NCBI GenBank assembly: GCA_009760855.2
Contig: WPIO01000019.1
Location: 2,465,501-2,487,500, forward strand
Direction: 5' to 3'
Source of the DNA: Cristatella mucedo
Taxonomy: Eukaryota; Bryozoa; Phylactolaemata; Cristatellidae
Length of the DNA: 22,000 nucleotides
Positions 1-10,571 of this stretch are shown one piece after another. Below the pieces are notes generated by a model that was not told the origin of the DNA, made no database searches, and saw nothing but the letters and a program-made list of their open reading frames with translations. The position numbers and the translations under genes are program-made. Every line of letters starts with the position of its first letter. Position 1 is the first letter of the stretch.

Positions 1-47
1 CCCGAGTCGTGAAGAGCAAGCACCTTACCCTTGAGCTAAGACCCAGT
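1..47 (-). repeat. SINE family 1, copy A (tRNA-like head only, cut by window edge)
   Basis: On the - strand this begins ctgggtcttagctcaaggg and continues through taaggtgcttgctc to a cgactcggg end. That matches the head of copy F (16975-17131), which shares the rare ctgggtcttagc start. The body and tail would lie before base 1. Another - strand copy (B) starts about 20 bp away, so two copies sit nearly head to tail. Confidence 0.7.
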
Positions 48-67
48 GTCTTATACAAATAAATTAC

Positions 68-220
68 CTGATTTAACAGTGCCTCATTTGTATAGCAGCA
101 GACGAGCCTTAACGGCTATCGCCACCACTTTCAGTGGCCAATTTGAGATCGCCCACTCCAGGACTCGAACCAACGACCTGGCTGCTGAAAAACAAGCACC
201 TTACCGTCTGAGCAAAGACT
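68..220 (-). repeat. SINE family 1, copy B
   Basis: Nearly full-length tRNA-derived SINE. On the - strand: a tRNA-like head with a perfect B box (GGTTCGAGTCC, + strand 161-171), then tgggcgat, the central hairpin ccact-gaa-agtgg, gatagcc..aaggct, a ctatacaaatgaggc segment, and the family tail ending in gttaaatcag. The head differs from copies C and D, so the family holds diverged subtypes. Confidence 0.82.
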
Positions 221-450
221 GTCAGAGATACTTACACTGTTAGATGTAGAGCACACAATTTATGCAAAGTAAGCCATCCCAGCAAAAAATGGACTCTCTT
301 GACAAACACGCCAAGCAGCCTGCAAGTTCACGGTTAGGGCCAAACAGCAGTTTTAAACAGCAAGTACATTTCAGCTGCTGTAGTGCAGAGCTGAGACTAT
401 GTTACCGGGTGCCAGGACATCATTGAGTGGTGGTCAACATATTACTAAGC

Positions 451-617
451 GGTGAGCCGTGATGGCGCACTAGGTAAGGCGGTTGCTTTTCACGACCTCG
501 GTCCCAATGTCGTGGGTTCTAATCCTGCTGTGGGCGATCCTTTATCGCCACTGCAAGCGATAGTGATAGCCGTAAAGGCTCTTCTGTCGCTATACAAAAG
601 AGGCTGTTAAATCAGCT
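451..617 (+). repeat. SINE family 1, copy C
   Basis: Full-length copy on the + strand. It begins ggtgagccgtgatggcgcac, includes an A-box-like TGGCGCACTAGG (one mismatch to TRGYNNARNNGG) and a diverged B box (GGTTCTAATCC), and then shares the body (gggcgatcctttatcgccac) and tail (ctatacaaaagaggctgtta, then aatcagct) with copy D. Copies C and D are alike along their whole length, which shows this is a dispersed family. It is the only family 1 copy here on the + strand. Confidence 0.87.
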
Positions 618-1744
618 AGTATTCACTAAGCTGAAGCAGCCTGCATAATATCCGGTGTTAATCATTGGAATTGCTTAATCGTGGCTGCTGGCAGAGTAGT
701 AGCAATGTAAGGTATCCTGGTCCTGGCATGTCATGCTTACACTTGACGATGCTGAAGTGAAGTGAAGGAAGATTTTCCTAGCGTGGCCAGCACGGGTTTC
801 GTTGGGTCGGCCACTTAGGTCATGTCTTGCGGCATGTCATCTTGGTCACCGAGTTCTTGAGCAGCTGTCTGCTTGCTCTTATGCAGTAATGTAATGTATC
901 TCCGTCTGTAACTCCTCAAAGCCATAAAGACTGTGTGGGTGTTACGCAGGAGAGTTTTGTATAGCACACTCACAGCCTAAGCGGCTTTCGGTATGCATTC
1001 GGTAGCCAACAGACTTTATCTTATGCAACAAAGAGAAAGTGTGAAGCATAGCAGAGTCAGTCACGAGAACAGTTGAGGTAGTGAGTAGCATATAAGTAGC
1101 AGCTCAGGACCGCTGAAAAGGATGTGCCATAGTCGGCAGCAGGAGAGTAGTTGCCGTTTCGTAAGAATTGTGAAAGAGTTCCCCTGTCTAGGACCTGCAG
1201 AGCTAAAGCTTCTGTCGCTAACGGTCTTTAAGTCGAGGAACGGAATAGCCAATTTATTGTCCATACAGGGCCTGAGGGCACAATGATGCTGAAACTGGTT
1301 CAACAGTTCAGCTAGGTCGTGCCTTTGCTTCAACTGGTTGCCCGAGCGTCCGAGCTCGAAGCACACTGCATCAGCCATGTTTCAGCATAGTTACCGGCTT
1401 TCGACTGGGTAGGGGTGGGAGAGCTTGTTGCAATAGGCTGCCACTTAAATGCCACGACTGGTTGACTCGAGGCAGCCAGTCACTGGGCAAAAGAGAGGAC
1501 TGTGATGTGAACGAAACAAAATCTAAAGAAACTCGGTGCTTCGCCACGTTGGATCTATCGAGACATCGTGTGCGCGCGCATGCTAATCGGGGAGGTACCA
1601 CTGTGAGCACTGCAGCAACCGGTGCAGCATAGCTTTGTTGGGACCGATTTGACCAGCCGTCGGCTCACCAATGCCCCCGGGGCCACCTGAGCTGGGTGCA
1701 CGGCTGTATGTAAAGAAATTTTCTATGAGTCAAGAGCCCACGAG
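618..1744. other. No feature seen
   Basis: Unique-looking noncoding sequence. Frames such as the - strand ones at 1061-1378 and 1371-1610 have no recognisable motif or splice context. Confidence 0.5.
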
Positions 1745-1781
1745 CAGATGCAGTCTGTCTGCTCCTGTCTGTCTGTCTGCT
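1745..1781 (+). repeat. 37-bp direct repeat, copy 1
   Basis: Starts cagatgcagtctgtctgctc and ends in a CTGT-rich stretch. The 37 bases recur exactly at 2523-2559. Sequence after both copies stays loosely similar (tcacg versus cacg, then pyrimidine-rich), while the left flanks differ. Confidence 0.85.
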
Positions 1782-2522
1782 TCACGGTCCTTTTCACCTG
1801 CCTTTTTACTTGCACTGTTCTGGTAGTGCAAGCAGCGACTTCTTCTATCTAAGTTCTACAGTGCTCTGAGTTAAGCTGGTCTACAAAGAAAGGTAGTGAT
1901 CAACTAGATCTGCACTGCGACACTGACTATTGAACTGCCACCTTCTGCTGGTCCTCTACAGCCTGCAGGCTTCGGTGTCATGCGAAGGGCCCCTGTGTGC
2001 ATTCATCTGTCAGGCAGTCTGTGGGAGATCATGTGTCCGGCTGAGCTGCTCCCGGCTGCCTATCGTTATGACCTGACAATAGGGTTCTGCCATTTAGCTC
2101 CAAGTCTGTAGCATTATGGCTCACTGTCCTTTGTTTTCAGCCGAACAAAATACCCTTTGTGCTTAGGATGTCAGCCTGGTCTTCAAGCTCGATAGCAATG
2201 CCCAGACGAAATGTCTTGGCTGGCCCGACTGCCAATGAGCTCGGGTCCCTATCAAATTAATGGTTTCGACTTGCAATACTATTTAGATTAATGCACCAGT
2301 GGGGCACAGCCAAGACGCCTTGACAACTCTGCAAATATAATCCTGCTTCCATTGCCGGAGTAATTAGGTACCAAGTGACTGCTTTCCGAGTACATCCATT
2401 CCAAATAGCTTCAGGAAGGAGAGACACACTATTGCCTCTATGGCACCACTGCTATCACCGGCATCGATGCCATCAACCTCAGCTCTTCCATGCCACTCTG
2501 ACCTAGAGTGACGCCTGTAGTA

Positions 2523-2559
2523 CAGATGCAGTCTGTCTGCTCCTGTCTGTCTGTCTGCT
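2523..2559 (+). repeat. 37-bp direct repeat, copy 2
   Basis: Exact match to 1745-1781, 778 bp downstream. The CTGT-rich end could grow by slippage, but the unique first half (cagatgcagtctgtctgctc) shows common origin. Confidence 0.85.
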
Positions 2560-2615
2560 CACGCCCTTTTTGCAACTGCCAACTCATGGGTGTCTGAGAA
2601 ATAGCCAATGATGTG

Positions 2616-2649
2616 CATCGGCCCACCGATCGGCCTACCGATCCCACTA
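2616..2649 (+). repeat. Short tandem repeat, about 12 bp (cggcctaccgat-type)
   Basis: Units of the form cggccyaccgat follow one another and create an internal inverted repeat, gatcgg-ccta-ccgatc. It is local, with no coding signal. Confidence 0.5.
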
Positions 2650-3308
2650 GGAATGGCTAGGAATGACAGCGGTTTACCAGTTCCAAGCCCCTTTCTTGAC
2701 TGCTTAGAGAGATCGTTGCTCCACACACTAATGCCTGCTACCCAGCCTAGAGTCCAGTCCTCAGAGTTACAAATTGTCCAGATCATCCTAGATCAGCTTT
2801 CCAAACTGGTCATCAGTAGATCCTAGCCCTCCTCCCGTTGCTGCATATGTCCTTTCTGTCCTCAAGCTAAGGCTGTTCCACTGGCAGCAGCATTATAAAA
2901 AGAAATCATAGCAGATGTTGTTGGGTTCAACAGTAGTGTTAAGCTTTTCTGTCCTGTCGATGGATGAGAGGCAGCAGTAGTTGCTGTATAGTGGCAGGCT
3001 GTGATTGAAGCCATGCTGCATACGTTAGTGGCCACAGGTTGGCGAACATTTCATGCTAGTCTGGGGCGTGTGCTTTGCCACTGTGCAGTCTTTATGCATT
3101 CCTTCTCACCCCCATGCTCTTGCTGCTTGAGTGCTCGAGGCTGCCTAAGAATTTTGCTATCGGTTGCTGTATGCGTAGTCCGGTCATGTGATTCAAGGCC
3201 TGCCAAGATGCACTGCATCCCGTGTTGCTCCTGCATCCTGCCTGACCCAGAAAGCCATGCTACCTTCTGTGGCTCGGCTGACAGTACTGAAATTATAAAG
3301 GCAGCTTA

Positions 3309-3377
3309 GATTCCCTTTGCAGCAAATGTAAAGTGCCTAGAAAGAGATTGAGTTCTCTGAGGGCACTTTATCAAGTG

Positions 3378-3409
<32 letters not shown>
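3309..3409 (+). repeat. Solitary SINE/LINE 3' tail with (TTA)n
   Basis: A tail unit of about 70 bp starts with ttccctttgcagcaaatgt, forms a stem between aaagtgcc and gggcacttt with an inner agaga/tctct stem, and ends in about ten TTA repeats at 3380-3409. It is 5'-truncated, with no tRNA-like head upstream. Such stem-loop tails ending in a trinucleotide repeat are typical of L2/CR1-type LINEs and the SINEs they mobilise. Confidence 0.8.
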
Positions 3410-3720
3410 GAGCAACTGTACAGATTATTACCACATTTCATTTTGCTTTCTGTCCGTGCTGTTGTTCTTATCGCTTTTTTTGAATGGCTAACTTGATGCC
3501 TAACGAGTTGAGACAGTGAGCTCTTTGCAAAAACTGATAACCTATAAACTGTCCCCTCATTTTCCTTATCCACGACGCAGGCTGTTGTGCATTGACTGGA
3601 GGTCTGTGCTTGGAAGCCAGTACCTAGCACCAAGAAACTTGAATGGATGCAGTTGAATTAAAGGAATGGCCAAGCACGTGTGAGCAATTCTTGATCTGGC
3701 ACGTTTCTCTAACACTGCAG

Positions 3721-3785
3721 GAGATATTCGATGACATTGCCCTAGAAGGCAAAAATGAGGTTGAGACTCGACTCGAAATCCTCAG
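3721..3785 (+). CDS. Possible upstream exon with ankyrin-like N-cap helix
   Basis: Candidate only. The acceptor is tttctctaacactgcag. It is followed by 21 codons reading EIFDDIALEGKNEVETRLEI and a final leucine, then AG before gtggac. The peptide is acidic and helical, with the spacing of an ankyrin N-terminal helix pair (A-L-E-G then V-x-x-x-L). Caskins begin with a similar ELVQAVKAEDVGTAQRLL helix. It ends in phase 2, which fits the candidate exon starting at 10572. The donor is weak, and an in-frame stop lies at 3790, so no downstream donor could be used. It could instead be a decayed piece of a mobile element. Confidence 0.27.
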
Positions 3786-5278
3786 GTGGACATGACAGTT
3801 GATATACTCTGATATCTATCTGATATTAGTAGAGTGAGTCCCGACTCCTGAGGAAGGTTCCAAGGGCTTGGCTGAGACGGCTGCACTGATCCTACTATAT
3901 TTATCTAGTCACATATGCATAGTCATAAGCACACTTGTATATACCTTTATATTTACAGGTCAATACATTTTTATCTACGTATGAGTGCATACGGTATGTT
4001 CACGTACCATTTCACATATGCTCTTACGAAAGTCAACTCTAGCTTTGGTGCTGCTTCTTGAATTTGCTTTTAAGCAATTGCTGCACTGAAATTCATTGAG
4101 ACCTAAACTTCTATATGTTTCTCTGAGGCTGCACTGCACTTATCAATTTGCTCAGTCATTATGTGCAATTTTCCCCACTTGATCCTTACTTTGTACAAGT
4201 GCAATGCAAATCCTGGGGACCAGGATAACTGCAAAATCAGTCAAACCTTAACCATGTTCGACCGTTACACAATTATTGTGGTCAGGTTATGACCAATACC
4301 CCATCTTTTCTCCAAAGCTCCAACCCGGGTGCTATTACTATTACGGTCCAAGTATATTTAAACTGTATAAAATTGCCTGCTCTCATGAATGATTAGGCTG
4401 CAGAGAATGCATGAGAAGCTATGATCACATAAAATCATCTTCTGGGAAGTCAGTCGTAAGAGTACTGCATTGTTGCAACACTGTTATGTTAAGCAGCTAG
4501 TCCCCTGCAATAATAATAATAATAATACATTTGTATAGCACCCTTAGAGAACTTAATTACTTTCTAGGCACTTTACGTATGTTGTAAAGGAAGCAGGATC
4601 GAATGGTTAGTGATAGCATGCTCAATATCAGTAAGCATAACATATGGTTAGAGGTGACACACAGGGTCTGCATGCAAATACGGTTAGTGCCAGCATGCAC
4701 AGGCAATCGTTTCGCCATTGGTCATTTAGGAAGAAGCTTCAACCAAATTGGATGAAATGTTTTTGCCTAGGCTATACAGAACCTGAGGTTCTGGTCCTCT
4801 TTTGGTCTAAAGAACGTTATACGTCATTATTCATTTATTCTGCAGCCAGAGGATGGGTGGGTGGCTCTGGGTACCTAGTGGGTGCAAAAAAGCACCAAAG
4901 CTTGAGGCTATAAAATGCTAAGTGCACTGAAATACTATTGGTAGAAAAGTAAACCGTAGGCCATACACATTCGGATAGAGATTATTTGCATGCTAATATG
5001 CATACTTGAGATGGTGTGATCCGGCAATGCATATGGTGGAGTGCTTTTGCAATGAATCGGTTGAGTGGGTATGTCCATTGGCCGATATCCTAAGTTGCAT
5101 GCCAGCAGGTACACTCGCAATTCTCATTTCCTTTCTGGTAGATGCACTCGGATGTCCTTCTACACCAGCTCCGGGTCGACCAGGGAGGAATGTGAATTTC
5201 TATGTACTTGAGCAGTAGGCAGCACTCTTATGAGCTGCTTAGGACCCGGCTTTAACTTAGCATGACTGGATAGTAGGG
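3786..5278. other. No gene seen
   Basis: A/T-rich noncoding DNA containing one inverted SINE/LINE tail (4509-4577). Octamer-like ATGCAAAT/ATTTGCAT motifs occur near 4673 and 4984 but stand alone. Confidence 0.45.
4509..4577 (-). repeat. Solitary SINE/LINE 3' tail with (ATT)n, inverted
   Basis: Read on the - strand it contains cgtaaagtgcctagaaag, an inner aagttctctaa, gggtgctatacaaatg, and seven ATT repeats (TAA repeats on the + strand at 4509-4526). It is the same tail unit as at 3309 and 5279, in opposite orientation. Confidence 0.78.
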
Positions 5279-5400
5279 GCATGATATTACTCACCATTCA
5301 ATTGCATTTCCCTTTGCAGCAAATGTAAAGCGCCCAGAAAGAGATTGAGTTCTCTGAGGGCGCTTTATCAAGTGCATTATTATTATTATTATTATTATTT
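5279..5400 (+). repeat. Solitary SINE/LINE 3' tail, longer form, with (ATT)n
   Basis: It contains the tail stem aaagcgccc (5327-5335) pairing with gggcgcttt (5358-5366) around agaga/tctct, followed by (ATT)n to 5400. It also shares about 45 bp upstream of the tail (from gcatgatattactcaccatt) with the copy at 14670, so the repeat unit is at least 120 bp before its 5' truncation point. Confidence 0.85.
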
Positions 5401-6505
5401 ACATTTTCAGCAAATTACCATGCTAAAACCTTGTTCCAATGTAGCTGCTGTTGCAAAGTGGATGTTTAGCTGCCAGCTTTCTTTGCCTCTGCTGCTGGTG
5501 TCTCGAGGATGGCTTGGTATAGTGGTAGTAGCTACACACTTTGACCTCTTGCTGTTCGCACACATTGGCCCTCGGGACTCCGAATCAGGTCTTGTGGCCG
5601 ATAGCTAATTAGCTCATAATGATGTTAAGCCTCTCTAATTGCAGACAATAAAAGTCGACAAGAGCTTAAACTGCTGGACGATTTTTTAATTATTAGATCG
5701 CACTACTGCTGGTCTCAGATTGCCTGGTCATAGTTCTGACTATTAAGGATGACACAGATGGCCTGCCTGCTGCCTTCATTATACCAGGCACTTCTGATGG
5801 CCACTAGCTGCTCTGGTCTAAGTCAAGCGCCGGCCTCGACTCAGCGAGCCGAGCTAGCTAGGAGGAGGAGCAAGGGGTCGTAGTATGTCTACTCTCCTGA
5901 TCAGCCCACATATTAAGGATCTGCATCACCGTTTGGTAGGCCCACGCTGACCGGGCCTGCAGAGATGGCCTGGCACTTGCTTGGAAGCCGTGCTATCGGC
6001 AGAAGGTGAGGCACTGCTTTGTGGGCTTGTTAGGAACTCTTTTTATGAGGTAGTGCTTGAGTTAGAAACTGGCAAATAGTAGCTGTGTTTCGGGTAATAC
6101 ATTGGCAGTCTACTTCTAGGTAATCGGGCACGTGTCAAAGAATTATTGCCGGAGGGTGACTGAATTCAAGGTAGAGAGAAATTGGGAAAGGGGGCATGCT
6201 CGTCTCTGTGTGTGAGTGAAGTTTATGTGTTGTGCTGCACTGGGTTCTAATCTTTGAGGTTGCAATGCTAACACTAGGCTGTGTACCTCTCTGCACTTAC
6301 CTTGCACTGGATCTGCGATTGGTTGAGCTCTTCGAGGTGCTTTGAGCTGGACTTTTGACCCCCCATTGATTCTGATTACTATGTGGCTCTGCTTCAGCAT
6401 AGTGCACGAATACTGGATCTCCAGCCGGCTCGAGTATTACTTGCCGTGTACTTTGTGATATAATCTAGCTGATTTATCAAGTCTCCCTACTTTGTATGTA
6501 TAGCC

Positions 6506-6537
6506 ATCGATACTACTTCTCATCGATACATCGATAC
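6506..6537 (+). repeat. Three ATCGATAC motifs in 32 bp
   Basis: ATCGATAC occurs at 6506-6513, 6522-6529 and 6530-6537. The core resembles the insect DRE motif TATCGATA, but no insect origin is shown here. It may be a short repeat or a binding-site cluster. A CpG-rich stretch and a CA-rich stretch follow at 6555-6598. Confidence 0.4.
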
Positions 6538-7230
6538 ATTCCCTGTCTCTGTGCACGGGCTAACGCGGGCGCGCGAGCACACACACATACACACACAGAG
6601 TGACAGAGTATTCCTCAGAGTGCTGCAGAGACGACCACCTTGGGAGGTCTGCTCGTCGGTAAGGTGTTAGATGATTTTCTTTGAAAATTAACTGATTAGT
6701 TGCCTGACTTTAAGACCTCGGGATTCGTTTATTGAGGGCATGTATTTTAGTCGTTCTTCGTCCACTTGTATACCACTAACTATGTGTGCACTTAGTTTCT
6801 TAGCCAGCCCTAAAGTGGCAGTGAAGTTGACAGCGTCGGCATGGTGCTTGATGAGTGCCTACTACGCGAGGGAAAGTGCTGTCCGGACAGATTGATTTTT
6901 GAATACCCTGGGGCTGGCACTTCTCTGAAACACTGACTGGCATTGGTCGATGCGCTGGATCGCTACTGGCTGTCAAGTGGCCCTCCACCTTTCATTAAAG
7001 CATTGGTTTTGAGAGTGTGTACACTTAAACGGCAACATGGCCATTCAGATGCAGAGCTACCTACCATTAGGTCGGTCGGCTGGATTGGGCAGACTGCCTA
7101 TCCGAGCTGCTACTTATTCCCCCTCTCCTCTTTACCCTCGAGAGCTGTTGGCCTAGCTCTGGACGGTAAGAGCGCTGCAGTGCAGCCTGGTGGCAGTGAC
7201 AGCAGCAGCTGCCTTCAGGTAAGCCCTGAC

Positions 7231-7261
7231 ATGCAGGCAGGCAGGCAGACAGGCAGACAGC
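7231..7261 (+). repeat. CAGG/CAGA microsatellite
   Basis: Repeated caggcagg and cagacagg tetramers, imperfect. Simple-sequence DNA. Confidence 0.7.
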
Positions 7262-9369
7262 TATCCTCTTGCTTTTGCATGTATTAGGCCGAGCGCTGCA
7301 TGCATACTAGGATGGGTGGCAGCAGCAGGAGCACCACTGCTTCATTGTCACCTGCCACCTCACGACTTGCTACTCCCATACTTTTCTGTAACTCAAACGG
7401 TAATATAGCTTCTCGTCATGGTCACAGAACTTTTAGGAAACACCTGAGTTGCATAGCAAAGACATTTGTATGCGTAGGGAGCAAAGTTAGATAGTTAAGC
7501 CTCCTTTAGGCATAACTTATTGGATTGTCGTCTTATGAGACATGATCAGTCGTGTGTGAAAGTCGTGACTGCACAATTCGGTGCAATCTCCATGCCTCTC
7601 CATGTAGTTGATGCGCGTAGCGACCTGCAGCAGGGTGCATTAGAAGAAAGTTATGCTGGCGATTGCTTTTATGTGCTTCATACCTAGCCATGGTGCATCT
7701 GCCCAGTTCAGGCTGGGAGCACATTACAGGTGTCGAGGGATCTAAGGCAGCTCACGTCCACCTCCTGAGTTTGGCTGAGGGGACGACTGGGCTGCTACAG
7801 CCGTTAGAGCACTCCCTGTCGCCGAGAAGTCTCTATTTGCCCTTCTCCAATTGGAGCTCGGTAATTATGCTGGCTACCAGGCTTTGGGCAGGGGCAACTA
7901 GACTTTGAGAAGGGTTCTGGAGGCATGCTTGGGTGCTCAGCTTTATGGTTGGTCTCCGTAGAAGGCCACCGAGTCTCGAGTTATGCTGTAAAAGTAATTT
8001 GTTCGGCTCCTCTTCACCACTCTATTGCCGAGTCGATCTCGCGTCTTGGGGCCACCGGCTCCTATAATCTTCTGCTATGGACATGGCAGAAAACTAACCT
8101 TTTTACATAAAACTGCTTGGGGTGCTAACAGTACCTAGTGACCACAGAGTGATCGAAAGAGATACGGATCTATGGAGCCCTGTTTACCTCTCCCCCAAGC
8201 CCGAGAAAGGCTTCCAGTATTAGAGCAGATTCTCGTGGCTGTCCGGGCAGTACATTTTCAGGGCACCCATTCAATTTGTTCTGCTAGAAAAAAAGTTGAT
8301 CGCATTTGTTAGTTTCTGACAATTAAATCCAGATCGGCTCTTGTTTTATCTTAGGAGCCCAGGGATTCTGCTTTTCCAAGGGGTTGTCAGTTACTTCATA
8401 CGGCAGGCCAGGCAAATCCTTTGGTCCGAGTTTCGGATGTGTTCGGATGTGCTTGCTAGAAGAGCAACGTGCTGTCGATGGTATTTGAGCCGTTGACTCT
8501 GTCCTGCACCTCACGAAATCTGTCTTAAAACGACCTTTTGAGTTTTTCATTCTTTGTGATCCATTTTAATTGGAATAGCTCTGATGTGTAAGGGGCTTTG
8601 TCAGCAGGTTGCAGCCACCCTTCCGGGGAGTGCCAGCATCCACTCAAGCCATGCGTTGTCAGCCTAGCTGAAACTATACTTTTCAGCATGTACCACTATG
8701 CTGATCTGCACATGCAGCAGCCGAATTTCGTCGTAGTATGTGTGATCGATTGCCTTTTGAGTTTTGATGATAAGTGAGACACCTTCAGATCCACCAAGCT
8801 TGGCCACCAGTGTTCTCAACGAGTGCAGAAGGCTGCCCAATGAGTCACCAACTGCTTGACTTGGCATACACATTTCACGGCTACATATTACTGTTCGAAA
8901 GTTAAAGTGACAAGTTTAGCTAAACCTAAGCTCGTGAGGATGAAAGATCAAATGCTGAGTTTGCTGTAATTAACTGAGGGAAAAGGTCAAGGCTATTATG
9001 TGGCTACTTCTGAGCACTCGACAGCTCGTGATCTCATGCAGGAAACCCAAGCTACTTCATCTTGTTTAAGGCTGTGCTTAACGAGACCTCTGTTTTGTAT
9101 GCTTGATGGCCGGCTGTGCACATTTCAGTCATGCTGGTGGCAGTTCACCTTGTTGACAATTCTTGGCATGCTTTCGATGGTAAACTGCCATAGAGTCGGT
9201 CTCTGTGGCAGAATATCTGGCAGTCTAAAAATATTTGAGCCTGCCTACGATCACTTCCATTAGGTGCTGCTAAGGTTCGGGTGAGGTTCACTCCTAGAGG
9301 GATATTGGCTCCGTTGCATGCGATTAGTTAGCGTGGCTCCACGAATTTCCGGATACTGTGCGCGGAGTA

Positions 9370-9441
9370 TTCCCTACTCTGAGGCTGCTGTGCAGCCCTC
9401 TCTATCGAGGGTTGCACAGCAGCCTGCATGCACGCAGGGAA
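9370..9441. other. 72-nt imperfect hairpin (inverted repeat)
   Basis: The inner stem pairs 9382-9400 with 9407-9425: 19 pairs, all Watson-Crick except one G.U on the + strand, with a 6-nt loop tctatc. After an asymmetric internal loop (6 and 10 nt), an outer stem ttccct (9370-9375) pairs with agggaa (9436-9441). Size and shape are compatible with a small-RNA precursor or a foldback element. I do not recognise the arm sequences as a known microRNA. Confidence 0.6.
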
Positions 9442-10545
9442 GGTCAGTTTCTCTTTTGGCAGAGCAGCCATGTTTAAAAACAAATTCATGCGATTATAAG
9501 CATCACTGATCGCACTGCTCATTTAGACAGATTCAAACCCTAGCAGAGCGTGCAATGCTTCTAGCTGTAGGTTCTTTTACGAGAAGGCTGCAGCATTCTT
9601 GTGCCTTTGCGATGTTCTGAATGCCACCAGGTTGTGCCACACAGTCCACGTGGCTGCTACTGACAGCAATCGGCACCTCAGTCTCAGGAGAGCTCAGGAG
9701 GTCATTCTCATTCTCAGTCTCAGGAGGGAACTTGCAGGAAGAGAAAAGGCACCAGCACTGGCCAGCACATGGGTAGTTTGCTGACAGTGCTTGATGTTAT
9801 AAGATCCGGTCGATACAACTCCACTTCCAGTTGCACCTATCTCCAATTAAGGGATTGCTATGCTTGAGCAATCAGCTGTTCGAGTCCAGTCGGTAGAAGG
9901 GGAGGGGGAGGTCGGGGCATGGCATGGCCGAGATTTGTTTGTTAATCGCTATGCTAATTAGTGAGCTGGCCCCCTGCTTGCATTCATGATAGCTAGTAGA
10001 TGTAGGGTCGACTCGTACGATGCCTCAACATGCGTGCCGTGTGTAAGGTTTTACCGATAAGTTTGGTTGTTGCGATGGGAAGGTAACTAGCTGTCTCTCT
10101 AAATGTGCTCTTTTTCCATATGTGCTCTTTGCCACAGCCCTGGCCTCGAAGCTTCCCCCTTCCCCTGCAGTTTTAGGTGTGGATGCTGCTAGGATTCGGC
10201 CAAGTAGGAGGCCAGAAAGTTACTTCAAGTTAGCCAGAGACATCCAGTCATAGGAAGGTGGCTAGAGGAGACTGGCCCGGCCACGCATGATGGCCCCTGT
10301 TCCCAAGCTTAACTTGGTGGTGTCACAGTGTCACATATATACACTGTCGACGTGTTTGGGTTGTTCACTAAACTAGGCACGAGTTCAAATGTACCAATGT
10401 ACTTGCAAGTGGCCAGTTTCCTCTACCGCTACCGACCTCGTGCATTCCTGCTCACGTGACGAAGCAGTTCAGAGCAGCACTTTGCACACGGTGTACCCGT
10501 CTGTGGCCAAGTTTCGGCAGTCGCACGCTATTGCCGACTTCTCAT
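9442..10545. other. No gene seen
   Basis: Noncoding apart from the small ctcagtctcagga duplication. A lone B-box-like GTTCGAGTCC at 9879-9888 has no SINE body around it. Confidence 0.45.
9685..9729 (+). repeat. Short direct repeat, ctcagtctcagga type
   Basis: cctcagtctcaggag recurs as tctcagtctcaggag within 45 bp, with ctcaggag also in between. Low-complexity duplication. Confidence 0.5.
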
Positions 10546-10569
10546 TTCTTCTTCTTCTTCTTCTTCTTC
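10546..10569 (+). repeat. (CTT)n microsatellite
   Basis: Eight uninterrupted CTT-type triplets running into cag. It may serve as the polypyrimidine tract of the candidate acceptor at 10571; on its own it is an ordinary microsatellite. Confidence 0.8.
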
Positions 10570-10571
10570 AG

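Larger units (their letters stand above)
1782..3308. other. No gene seen
   Basis: Apart from the second 37-bp repeat copy and the short cggcctaccgat tandem, nothing is recognised. The open frame at 3001-3309 is cysteine-rich, has no family match I know, and ends beside the repeat tail. Confidence 0.5.
5401..9369. other. Large stretch without a supported gene
   Basis: It contains the ATCGATAC cluster (6506), a CpG- and CA-rich patch (6555-6598) and a CAGG microsatellite (7231). Strong-looking donors such as CAG|GTAAGC at 7218/7219 occur, but no convincing acceptor and coding exon goes with them. Two - strand frames (8323-8550 and 8664-8873) look somewhat protein-like without a recognised family. 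Confidence 0.45.

Noticed and set aside
451-530. Functional tRNA gene
   Set aside because: The box motifs are present, but the sequence does not fold as a full tRNA and continues into a body and tail shared with other copies, so it is a SINE.
5165-5218. RNVNF in a + strand frame, recalling the NVNFQDPDG segment of Caskins
   Set aside because: The frame reads on as YVLEQ and stops, lacks the DPDG part, and has no donor in the right phase.
6943-7287. Possible exon ending at the strong donor after 7218 (CAG|GTAAGC)
   Set aside because: No convincing acceptor or recognisable protein motif goes with it, and it does not give the phase-2 end needed for the ankyrin gene.
9840-9900. Possible tRNA or SINE head with a B-box-like GTTCGAGTCC
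   Set aside because: No A box, cloverleaf or family body around it; an isolated motif only.
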